From Brevibacillus choshinensis (GTDB taxonomy: Bacteria; Bacillota; Bacilli; Brevibacillales; Brevibacillaceae): 64,000 nt of DNA. The translations under genes and the position numbers were made by a program. Shown here one piece after another: positions 41,215 to 48,900 of the stretch (the stretch's first letter is position 1; the number at the start of each line of letters is the position of its first letter). The notes under the pieces are model-generated. The model was given only the letters and a program-made list of their open reading frames with translations, was not told where the DNA came from and searched no databases. The stretch lies in NCBI RefSeq assembly GCF_016811915.1, contig NZ_CP069127.1:5788501-5852500 (forward strand). The letters run 5' to 3'.

Positions 41215-42054
41215 TTAGTCGCGGGTCAGCTCAGCCACGAAGTTAGGCAGTTTGAAGACAGCGTGGTGCAGGTCCGCATTGTAGTATTTTGTATCGAGAT
41301 TTTTGATTTTGGTCGGATCTACTTCCAATGGATCGTGCTGTTTGGAAGCAATGGTGAAGCTCCACAGACCGGATGGATAGGTCGGGATGCTGCAAGTATA
41401 GAGACGGGTTACCGGGAAGATCGATTTCAGATCTTTGAATACGCGCTTGATCAGCTCGCGGTTGAACCATGGAGACTCTGTTTGCGCAACCATGATGCCG
41501 TCTGGTTTCAGCGCATCATAGATACCTTGGTAGAAGCCTTTTTCGAACAGGCCCACTGCCGGTCCTACTGGTTCCGTGGAGTCAACCATGATCACATCGT
41601 ATTCGCCTTTGTGGTCATGAATGTGTTTGATGCCATCGATCACTTGCACGTCAACGCGGGAATTGCCAGTCAGCGCGCTTGCGATCTCTGGGAAGTATTT
41701 TTTGCAGGACTCAATTACGCCACCGTCGATTTCAGCCAAAACCGCTTTTTCCACGGATGGATGCTTCACGATTTCACGGATTGCTCCGCCGTCGCCGCCG
41801 CCTACTACCAGGACCTTTTTCGGGTTCGGGTGAGTATTCAGAGCTACGTGAGTAATCATCTCATGGTAAACAAACTCATCGACATCAGTGGTCATAACCA
41901 TGCCGTCGAGCACTAACATGCGTCCAAATTGCTTGGTAGTAATCACGTCGATTTGTTGAAACTCGGTTTTTTCACTGTATAGGGTGTCGGTAATTTTCGT
42001 TGTAATCCCGTGATTTTCCGTTTGTTTCTCGGTGTACCACAATTCCATGTTCAT
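41215..42054 (-). CDS. speE: Spermidine synthase
   Basis: SpeE transfers an aminopropyl group from decarboxylated SAM to putrescine. The 279-residue protein has MELWYTEKQTENHGITTKI at its N-terminus, the cofactor loop VLVVGGGDGGAIREIVKH and the catalytic DSTEPVGPAVGLF. The ATG at 42054 has GAAGGAGG ten bases upstream; a second ATG two codons on is possible. It is the first gene of speE-speB and is divergent from pbpG, as in B. subtilis. Confidence 0.95.
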   Translation of the reverse strand: MNMELWYTEKQTENHGITTKITDTLYSEKTEFQQIDVITTKQFGRMLVLDGMVMTTDVDEFVYHEMITHVALNTHPNPKKVLVVGGGDGGAIREIVKHPSVEKAVLAEIDGGVIESCKKYFPEIASALTGNSRVDVQVIDGIKHIHDHKGEYDVIMVDSTEPVGPAVGLFEKGFYQGIYDALKPDGIMVAQTESPWFNRELIKRVFKDLKSIFPVTRLYTCSIPTYPSGLWSFTIASKQHDPLEVDPTKIKNLDTKYYNADLHHAVFKLPNFVAELTRD

Positions 42055-42217
42055 GGTTATGTAACCTCCTTCAAGTAACCGCATGTATTAGAAGACTTGA
42101 CATTGCCAAGTCTTTTAGGGCAACCTTAGCATTCCTTTGTTTAAAGGTCCCTGCTATTGCTGCGCTCCGACTATCACATTGGACTATCATATCAATACTT
42201 TCAGATAGTACAAGAAA

Positions 42218-42245
42218 ATTATAGTGGCTGTCCTTCAAAATGCAA
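42218..42245 (-). promoter_or_regulatory. Probable sigma-A promoter of speE-speB
   Basis: On the minus strand, TTGCAT (42240-42245) and TATAAT (42218-42223) are separated by 16 bp. It leaves a leader of about 160 bases. Confidence 0.6.
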
Positions 42246-42284
42246 GGTTTTTTTGGACATGCTTCCTTTGATTGGCTAAGGGAA

Positions 42285-42314
42285 GTTTATCCAGTGATTG
42301 GCTGACCCATACTA
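42285..42314 (+). promoter_or_regulatory. Candidate sigma-G/sigma-F promoter of pbpG
   Basis: GTTTA (42285-42289), an 18-bp spacer and CATACTA (42308-42314) fit the forespore consensus; the -10 is perfect for sigma-G. B. subtilis pbpG is forespore expressed. Confidence 0.65.
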
Positions 42315-42379
42315 GGATTATCTTGTGTCTTAGTATGTCCCGATTCGGACAATCCATCGGGAGAAAGGAGGATTTGCAC

Positions 42380-44431
42380 ATGGAAGTAATTCGGGAAGCC
42401 CCCCTGATCCGATATTTTCGGTGGGCCAAGAAATTCGTAAAATTTGTCATTCTCAGCCTATTATGCGTATCGTTTGCTGCCCTGCTCTTGATCTTGTATT
42501 TGCGCTCGCAGCCGATGCCAGAGACCTTCGTCAAACAAACCACGACGATTTACGCTGCGACAGGCGATGTATTGGATACGATGCATCGCGGTGAAAACAG
42601 GATCGTCGTGCCGATCGGCGATATTTCTCCTGCTCTCGTCGATGCGACCATTGCCATTGAGGACCGGACGTTTCGAGAGCATTACGGCTTTGACTGGAGG
42701 CGCTTGGCGAAAGCCGCTTATGTGGATGTCATCCATATGGACATGCGTCAAGGCGCCAGTACAATCACCCAGCAGCTGGCGCGCAACCTATACTTGAGCC
42801 TGGACAAAACGTGGGAACGGAAAATCAAAGAAGCCCTGCTCGCGATCCAATTGGAGCTGAACTATAGCAAGGACGAGATTCTGGAGATGTACATGAACCA
42901 GATCTACTACGGGCATTCCGCCTATGGGGCACAAGCTGCCGCCCAAACGTATTTCGGAAAAGATGCCAAAAATTTGACCATCGCCGAAAGCGCCATGCTG
43001 GCCGGCATTCCGAAGGGACCTTCGTACTACTCCCCTTTTGTTGATTTTGAGAAAGCCAAATCACGTCAAAAGCTGATTCTGGATGCCATGGAGCGCGACG
43101 GAATGATCACCCAAAAGCAAGCTGAGCAAGCTTTGGCTGAAACCATCAAGCTAAAGGATCGATCCACGGAGAGCGTGGCGGAGCAAGCTCCTTACTTCCG
43201 GGACTATATCGCGAATTTGGTGAAAAACAAGTATGGCATTGACGAGGAGATGTTTATTCACGGGGGCTTGAAGATCCATACGACATTGGACCCGGTCATG
43301 CAAAAAAAGGCGGAGGATATCGTCGCATCCGTATTGCCAAAGGATAATCCAAGCCTTCAGGTAGCATTGGTAGCGATGGACCCCTCCACCGGATACATCA
43401 AAGCAATGGTCGGAGGCCGTGATTACAAGCAAAGCCAATACAACCGGGCCCTAGGAAAACGGCAACCTGGCTCGTCATTTAAGCCCATCATGTACCTGGC
43501 GGCGCTGCAAAACGGATATACCCCGCTGACCATGATGAAAAGCGAGCCGACGGTCTTTACCTACGACAATAACAAGCAATACATTCCAAACAACTTTGGA
43601 GGAAGATATGCCAACGCGATGATCAACATGCGGGAGGCAATCAAGACCTCGGATAATATTTACGCAGTAAAAACCATCGACTTTTTAGGTCCGCAAAAGG
43701 TCGTGGACGAAGCGGTCAAGCTGGGTATTACCAGTCCCTTGCAGGCAGTGCCTTCCCTGGCTCTGGGCACCTCGCCCGTCTCTCCGCTGGAGCTCAATAC
43801 GGCTTATTCGGCTATCGCCAACAAGGGGGAAGCTGTCAAAGCGATAGCAATCACCTCCATCGAAGACAATCAGGGAAACATTTTGGTCGAAGAAAAAACG
43901 GAAAAAACACCTGCTGCAGACCCGGTAGCCTCCTCCTTGCTGACGAATTTGATGCAAAGTGTGTTTGAACGCGGCGGCACCGGCTACCGTGTGGTCAATG
44001 AACTGAATCGGCCCGTTGCCGGGAAGACCGGATCCACTGACTATGATGCCTGGTTGAGCGGATTTACGCCGCAGCTCGTGTCCACCGTATGGATCGGATA
44101 CGATAAAAACCAAAAAGTGGATGACGTAAAAGAAGGGTATTTATCCAAAAAAATATGGGCGCAGTTTATGGAGAGTGCCTTGAAGGACCAGCCTCCTGCT
44201 TTGTTTGATATGCCTGCAGGGGTGGTATCCGTCTACATCGATCCTCATTCAGGAAAACTGGCCACTGAGCACTGCCCTTCCCCTCAGTTATTTTACTTTA
44301 AGAGTGGGACGGAGCCACAGGATTATTGCACGGACCATTTACCTGCCAATGTCGCACCGACTCCGTTAAAACCACCCGATACCTCCTCGTTCTGGCAGCG
44401 AATGGGCAGTTGGTGGAAACCAAATGAATAG
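42380..44431 (+). CDS. pbpG: Class A penicillin-binding protein (PBP2d-like)
   Basis: This bifunctional peptidoglycan synthase has 683 residues. One membrane anchor lies near residues 25-45. The glycosyltransferase domain follows (catalytic glutamate in IAIEDRTFREHYGFDW; QGASTITQQLARNLYL), then the transpeptidase domain with SxxK in QPGSSFKPIMY, SxN in KTSDNIYA and KTG in VAGKTGSTDYDAWLSG. All catalytic motifs are intact. AAAGGAGG precedes the ATG at 42380. In B. subtilis, pbpG (ywhE) also adjoins speE-speB and ywhD and works in the forespore on germ-cell-wall peptidoglycan. Synteny and the forespore-type promoter support the same role. Confidence 0.92.
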   Translation: MEVIREAPLIRYFRWAKKFVKFVILSLLCVSFAALLLILYLRSQPMPETFVKQTTTIYAATGDVLDTMHRGENRIVVPIGDISPALVDATIAIEDRTFREHYGFDWRRLAKAAYVDVIHMDMRQGASTITQQLARNLYLSLDKTWERKIKEALLAIQLELNYSKDEILEMYMNQIYYGHSAYGAQAAAQTYFGKDAKNLTIAESAMLAGIPKGPSYYSPFVDFEKAKSRQKLILDAMERDGMITQKQAEQALAETIKLKDRSTESVAEQAPYFRDYIANLVKNKYGIDEEMFIHGGLKIHTTLDPVMQKKAEDIVASVLPKDNPSLQVALVAMDPSTGYIKAMVGGRDYKQSQYNRALGKRQPGSSFKPIMYLAALQNGYTPLTMMKSEPTVFTYDNNKQYIPNNFGGRYANAMINMREAIKTSDNIYAVKTIDFLGPQKVVDEAVKLGITSPLQAVPSLALGTSPVSPLELNTAYSAIANKGEAVKAIAITSIEDNQGNILVEEKTEKTPAADPVASSLLTNLMQSVFERGGTGYRVVNELNRPVAGKTGSTDYDAWLSGFTPQLVSTVWIGYDKNQKVDDVKEGYLSKKIWAQFMESALKDQPPALFDMPAGVVSVYIDPHSGKLATEHCPSPQLFYFKSGTEPQDYCTDHLPANVAPTPLKPPDTSSFWQRMGSWWKPNE

Positions 44432-44441
44432 CAGCACACAG

Positions 44442-44475
44442 AAAAGGGACGTGGTTGTGGCCACATCCCTTTTTT
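44442..44475 (+). terminator. Terminator of pbpG
   Basis: AAAAGGGA-C-GTGG pairs with CCAC-A-TCCCTTTT, then two more T; the loop is TTGTGG. A second hairpin (AACGACC with GGTCGTT, 44484-44513) overlaps the end of the opposing small gene. Confidence 0.8.
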
Positions 44476-44494
44476 GCGCAAGAACGACCGTCCA

Positions 44495-44776
44495 CTAGAA
44501 AAAGGTCGTTCCTCTATTTTCATCGCTCGCCGACTGCTGCTCGCCGCCAGCAATCACTCCGTTACCATCCGTAAAGACATGGTCGTTGATCACGGTGATG
44601 AGGCCGGCTTGATCGAGCTGATCCAAAACCTCAAACAAGCTTTCCCTTTTTCCAGCAGGCAGCTTGCGTATAAAGTTGTTGATTTCCTGAGGAGACACGT
44701 GCGTGCGGAAATGGACGCCGCCGTGCTTCACATAGTGATCATCGTTCGTTCCTTGTACACGGGGTTCTTCGCTCAT
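44495..44776 (-). CDS. Small conserved-looking protein of unknown function
   Basis: The 93-residue protein starts MSEEPRVQGTNDDHYVKHG at an ATG with a GGAAGGGG ribosome binding site. It is hydrophilic, without signal peptide or membrane segment. The middle (VSPQEINNFIRKLPAGKRESLFEVLDQLDQAGLITVINDHVF) reads like a compact helical or winged-helix fold. Codon choice resembles its neighbours and the start is well placed, so it is probably real. It lies between pbpG and ywhD, convergent with pbpG. I cannot assign a function. Confidence 0.65.
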   Translation of the reverse strand: MSEEPRVQGTNDDHYVKHGGVHFRTHVSPQEINNFIRKLPAGKRESLFEVLDQLDQAGLITVINDHVFTDGNGVIAGGEQQSASDENRGTTFF

Positions 44777-45138
44777 GGGTAACGCCCCTTCCGGTCAGAC
44801 TTAAGTTGTCATGCCTTTGTAGTGTTCCGCTCCATGACAAAAGCATGACCTGAAAAAAAAACCTCTGTCACAACGCGAAAGGCTTCTGAGCGTAAGACAA
44901 ACAGGGAAAGAGTGACGGCTCTTTCCCTGTTTGATGACCTAGTGTACATGTACACAGATATGAAAATAAGTTTACCTTACTCCCAAACTGGTAACAATTG
45001 ATTTCACCATTTGTTCACAGACCGTTCACGATTTGGCAGAAAGCGTGGTTCCGCCTAACTTTTACAACTAGTGGGGACTAGTCTGGCTTTGGCTGCCCTT
45101 GCACTGAGTCAACTATCCAAATTCCTAATTGTGCAAGT
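44777..45138. other. Non-coding stretch with palindromes and hairpins
   Basis: No gene is supported. It contains a 13-bp imperfect inverted repeat (GTCATGCCTTTGT with ACAAAAGCATGAC, 44808-44849) upstream of the small gene. A perfect 14-bp hairpin AAACAGGGAAAGAG/CTCTTTCCCTGTTT follows (44899-44932), with TGACGG as loop. Then comes the perfect palindrome GTGTACATGTACAC (44942-44955). The hairpin may end transcription from ywhD, although it is about 200 bp beyond its stop and lacks a strong T-run. The palindrome resembles a dimeric regulator site. Confidence 0.5.
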
Positions 45139-45636
45139 TCAAGACAAAGCTTCCTTCAATTCCTCTTTGGAATTGTCAAACATTTCCTCGCTATTCTCAA
45201 TCAATAGCTTTTTCAAAGCGGCTTTTTCTTTATCTCCCAAATCGGACAGCATGATGCGGCGCTTCATGGAATAATCCATGCGGTTTACATGGTCTGCCAG
45301 GATTTTATAGCCGCGGCGCGCTTCCCGATCGACCTCCATATAGCATGCAGTCGCTCCCGCATAGTAAGGTCCCGCTTCGTTTCGGTCTACCGTAACCCAT
45401 ACCAGCCAGTAAGGCTTTCCGTTTGGTACTTCTTCTTTGTTCGTGGTCCATTTAATTCCTTTTTCTACAGCACTTTTGGCATGCAATGCTCCCATATCGA
45501 TGTAAGCTTCATCTCCATCGATAATGACAGAGGAGACAGCATTCAGGTCCAGTACCCCTTGACCAAAACCGCCGTGTACATCGGTCTTGCCGCTCATGAT
45601 GGTAAAGCCGCCTTTTTTATTATCAAAAATATCCAC
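45139..45636 (-). CDS. ywhD: YwhD family protein
   Basis: The 165-residue protein begins MDIFDNKKGGFTIMSGKTDVHGGFGQGVLDLN and matches the YwhD family, which occurs next to pbpG in B. subtilis as here. It has mixed strands and helices with conserved segments AYIDMGALHAKSAVEKGIKW and KPYWLVWVTVDRN. It has no signal peptide or membrane segment, so it is cytoplasmic. Start GTG with GGAGG eight bases upstream. The function is unknown; the identification rests on sequence recognition and synteny. Confidence 0.85.
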   Translation of the reverse strand: MDIFDNKKGGFTIMSGKTDVHGGFGQGVLDLNAVSSVIIDGDEAYIDMGALHAKSAVEKGIKWTTNKEEVPNGKPYWLVWVTVDRNEAGPYYAGATACYMEVDREARRGYKILADHVNRMDYSMKRRIMLSDLGDKEKAALKKLLIENSEEMFDNSKEELKEALS

Positions 45637-45717
45637 GTTAACAACCTCCAGATCATCATTCTCCTTCCTTTATTCTACTCGGAATCGCATATTGAAGCAA
45701 TTTGACCGTGTGCCCGG

Positions 45718-46050
45718 TTATGTGCCTGCAGGTTTTTCGTCCTGGTCGGCTTTTTCAGAGCGCCTCTTCCACTTATGGTAAATCCATAGCATAAAGGTGG
45801 CGAACAATGACGTATGAATGGCCATCAACAGCTGGATGATCCACATACCCGATCCCAAATAGCCTCCCGCAGAAAGAACGACAACGTAATACAGAAAGCT
45901 GGAGATAAACGCCGTCACCAGCGTCCGCCAAATCCGAAAGCCAAAAACAACACGTATGTAACCTGCAATGAATAGCGCGATGATAGGACCTGCCAATTGC
46001 CACGCGAACACAAAAGGGCCTAGAAATATCCAGACGAGTATGCTTTCCAT
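45718..46050 (-). CDS. Small membrane protein of unknown function
   Basis: The 110-residue protein has three hydrophobic segments (about 3-32, 43-63 and 68-92) and a charged cytoplasmic tail (KWKRRSEKADQDEKPAG). ATG with GAGGAAG upstream. It follows the lipase gene with a 15-bp gap and is likely in the same transcript. I do not recognise the family. A role near the envelope is suggested only by neighbours. Confidence 0.7.
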   Translation of the reverse strand: MESILVWIFLGPFVFAWQLAGPIIALFIAGYIRVVFGFRIWRTLVTAFISSFLYYVVVLSAGGYLGSGMWIIQLLMAIHTSLFATFMLWIYHKWKRRSEKADQDEKPAGT

Positions 46051-46065
46051 ACTTGGCTTCCTCGC

Positions 46066-48834
46066 TTATCGGCCTAGATCCACAGCTTCCTGTAAACCTC
46101 GTTGACCTAGCCGGTACCATTTCCCTGTCTCTTGTTCTTCATCCGAATCTTCCGAAGAAAAACGCTGAATTTGCAAGGTAGAGCCTTGCTCTGCATTTGG
46201 GTCTTCAAATTCCAGCTCTTCTCCATCTTTTACATGCATGACGACGAGATTGCCGTGATACTCAACGGAGAGGTCTTCCCACCCTTCCTTTTCCTGCTGC
46301 TTTAGAGCCAGCCTTTTGCCGGATTTGACAACCGTAACATCAGGAAAGGTCCCATCCGCCCTGGAAAGGATGTACGTGAGATAGGTCTGCTGTTTGCGGG
46401 ATGAATGACGAAGACCGGGCTGCGTGTCTTCCATGCCTTTCAGCAGGTGAGCCACCTGAGCGATGACCTCGGGCAGCTTCGGCAGTTGGGCGTGCTCTCC
46501 CATCACATAGTACTTTTTCTTCATATCTTTTTGCGCGTAGCTGGCACTGAGATACGGTACGGTCCCATCTCCCATCCCTTTGTCATAATAAGGGGTCCAT
46601 GCCTGGTGATTATGATCGTAGAAATAACCGAGCAGCGTAGGCTGGCCTTGCCCAATAATGGAGTACTGGGGAACGCCGATCGTTTTTGCATCCCATTTTT
46701 CATGCAGCTTGCCCGCTTGCTTGACAAGAGGCGTGTAAGAAAGCCGAATCGCTTTGTCTTGCATAAATTCATCGTAGCTATACGGTTCATCCTTGTCCTT
46801 TTTCAAGAAGCCCACCGTTTGGAAGTACTTTTTGGATGGCAGCAGTTCGTAAACGGCAGGTGCGTATTCCGATATGACTTTTCCTGTCTCCTCATCCATC
46901 CATGGAATGGAGAAATTGTAGCCGTAGCGGATCGCTTGATATGCTCGCGGAGCCCCTATAAACGGTGTCCCCAAGTAGACGATTCGATTTACCTTGGATT
47001 GATAGGACACATTGGACAATAGCGTTTCCCTGACCAGCAGCCCGCCCATGCTGTGGGCAACCAGCTGAACCTGACTTGCTCCAGACCGTTCCAAGGCAAG
47101 ATCGATTTTTTGCTTGAGCGCGACCGCATTTTTCGTGCTGCTGTATCGCCAGTCATACGGCATGGCAAAGAGCGATCGATGCTTTTTATACCCCATCTTT
47201 TCCAGCTGCTTCACCATACTGTAGTACTGCTCTGTCGTGTTGCGAATCGGATCCAACGGTGAGTAGGAAAGATATTCGATGGCACGGAAGCCTTCGTCGG
47301 CACGCTCCGGAAAAATACGGACACCTTTTTCGCGAGATTGAACATCCGTACTGTTTGGACGTATCGGCTCCAGCCCGAGAAGCCTGCGGTGTCTTGGATC
47401 GTTGATGCCGATCAGGCTATCCCCAAGCCCCAACCAAATTTCCGTGATCTTGCCATCCTCTTCGGCTTCCAGTCGAGAGCCGCCGATGCCTGGAATCAGG
47501 ATGACAGGAATCGTCTTTGTGGCTACTTCGAGCTTGTAGGTATTGGGTGCAAATCCGGAGCGTTGGCTGGCGACCACTTTGACCAGGTAAGTGCCGGGAT
47601 TGGCCGCAAACGCAATTTGCTCATTGGCGTTTTTCGGCTTTTCCGACTTGGAAAGCACTTTTCCCTCCTGATCCAGCAAATAGAGATCGATATCCATCCC
47701 TTCTGAGATCTCCTTTAAATCCAGCCTGATCGTTGATGCCAGCGTAATTCCAAACTGATAGATGTCGATATCGGACAAACCGTGAAGATTTGCTTGCAGC
47801 GTCACATCGAAGTCGGTGCCTAAAGAATGGGCTTCATCGAGCGAATCATTGGGCTCGAACTCGTCCAGCTTGGCATCCCCTTGAACATCGACGAAGTCAG
47901 CACGCAATCGGTAGTAATAGTCTTTGTGAAAGGAATCACTGTTACCTTGTACTTTGACGTAGTACCATTCCCCTTGTTCGAGGGTGATTCCGTCCACGGC
48001 TTCGTCCGCCTGTCCTTCCTTTTCAGCGCGGCCCAGCTCCTGGTTATCCCCAGAAAAAACGTAAAAGTTGTAGTCCTGACCCCTGGGGATATCACGAAGA
48101 CTGACATTCATCGTTCCATTTTTGGTCGCTTTGATTTTCCACATATCCACATCGCCTGATTTCCCGATCTTGCCATAGGCGTCCTTTGCATCGAACAGCC
48201 AATCGGCTTTTCTCACAGTATCGTTGGGCTCCAGCTCAAATGTGGCAGGCCTGCTGCGCAGAGCCGTCTCTCTCGGCTTTTTGTCTGGGGAATACTCTCG
48301 GTAAAAGTCTTTTGCCCATCTCTCTACCTGAACCTGCTGCTTGTTTTGAGCACCCTCCTCGCTTGTTCGAGACCCCAAAGGCTCGTCGGATGTAAGGGGT
48401 ACCAGATGCAGCTGTTCTTCTTTTTGACCCGGATTCAGATCCCACGGGACTTCCTTCAATTCGATCCCATCCGCGCTGAGCTGTACAGATTCCGGTATCC
48501 TGATCTGCAAACGAGTCGCAGGCTCATCCTCGTCTGTTCTCCATCCGACCGTCAAAGGGCTTTTCCCGACCGGCTTGACGGCCACTGAAAAACGGGCTCC
48601 CTCTTGAATGGAATGGGTGAGCTCCTGATCGTCCTGATTGACGACAAACTCAGGCTCATCTTTTGACCTCTGCAAGGATGCCTGGATGCGCAGCTCCCCT
48701 CCCTCTACCCATGCCCATGCCTCTTTTAGTAAGGATTGACGCTCCTCTTTGGCCCAAGCCGATGTAACAAAATCACATCCCAGTAATGTGAGTATCAGTA
48801 TGAGCAACGCAAGACGCTTGACCGATTTCCCCAC
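46066..48834 (-). CDS. Lipoprotein lipase/acyltransferase with PPC domains
   Basis: The 922-residue protein starts at a GTG with GAGGGGG upstream and begins MGKSVKRLALLILILTLLGCDF. The lipobox LLGC suggests anchoring to the outer face of the membrane. After a region rich in charged residues come two bacterial pre-peptidase C-terminal (PPC)-type domains (FELEPNDTVRKADWL... and DEFEPNDSLDEAHSLG...). An alpha/beta hydrolase of the LCAT/lipase group follows: oxyanion strand VILIPGIGGSRLEAEE and nucleophile elbow VAHSMGGLLVRE. Likely acts on lipid or ester substrates at the cell surface. It follows the giant surface protein gene with a 66-bp gap and may be expressed with it. Confidence 0.85.
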   Translation of the reverse strand: MGKSVKRLALLILILTLLGCDFVTSAWAKEERQSLLKEAWAWVEGGELRIQASLQRSKDEPEFVVNQDDQELTHSIQEGARFSVAVKPVGKSPLTVGWRTDEDEPATRLQIRIPESVQLSADGIELKEVPWDLNPGQKEEQLHLVPLTSDEPLGSRTSEEGAQNKQQVQVERWAKDFYREYSPDKKPRETALRSRPATFELEPNDTVRKADWLFDAKDAYGKIGKSGDVDMWKIKATKNGTMNVSLRDIPRGQDYNFYVFSGDNQELGRAEKEGQADEAVDGITLEQGEWYYVKVQGNSDSFHKDYYYRLRADFVDVQGDAKLDEFEPNDSLDEAHSLGTDFDVTLQANLHGLSDIDIYQFGITLASTIRLDLKEISEGMDIDLYLLDQEGKVLSKSEKPKNANEQIAFAANPGTYLVKVVASQRSGFAPNTYKLEVATKTIPVILIPGIGGSRLEAEEDGKITEIWLGLGDSLIGINDPRHRRLLGLEPIRPNSTDVQSREKGVRIFPERADEGFRAIEYLSYSPLDPIRNTTEQYYSMVKQLEKMGYKKHRSLFAMPYDWRYSSTKNAVALKQKIDLALERSGASQVQLVAHSMGGLLVRETLLSNVSYQSKVNRIVYLGTPFIGAPRAYQAIRYGYNFSIPWMDEETGKVISEYAPAVYELLPSKKYFQTVGFLKKDKDEPYSYDEFMQDKAIRLSYTPLVKQAGKLHEKWDAKTIGVPQYSIIGQGQPTLLGYFYDHNHQAWTPYYDKGMGDGTVPYLSASYAQKDMKKKYYVMGEHAQLPKLPEVIAQVAHLLKGMEDTQPGLRHSSRKQQTYLTYILSRADGTFPDVTVVKSGKRLALKQQEKEGWEDLSVEYHGNLVVMHVKDGEELEFEDPNAEQGSTLQIQRFSSEDSDEEQETGKWYRLGQRGLQEAVDLGR

Positions 48835-48900
48835 AAAAATACCCCCTCGTCTCTTTCTTTCTTCACAGTAGAAAAAGACAGCGCGGGGGCGCAAATATAT

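Larger units (their letters stand above)
42055..42379. other. Divergent regulatory region between speE and pbpG
   Basis: It holds the speE promoter, a 160-base speE leader with a hairpin (AAGACTTG pairing CAAGTCTT, 42092-42114), and the pbpG forespore promoter. A further inverted repeat (CATACTAGG with CTTAGTATG, 42308-42337) overlaps the pbpG -10. No protein gene is seen. Confidence 0.6.
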
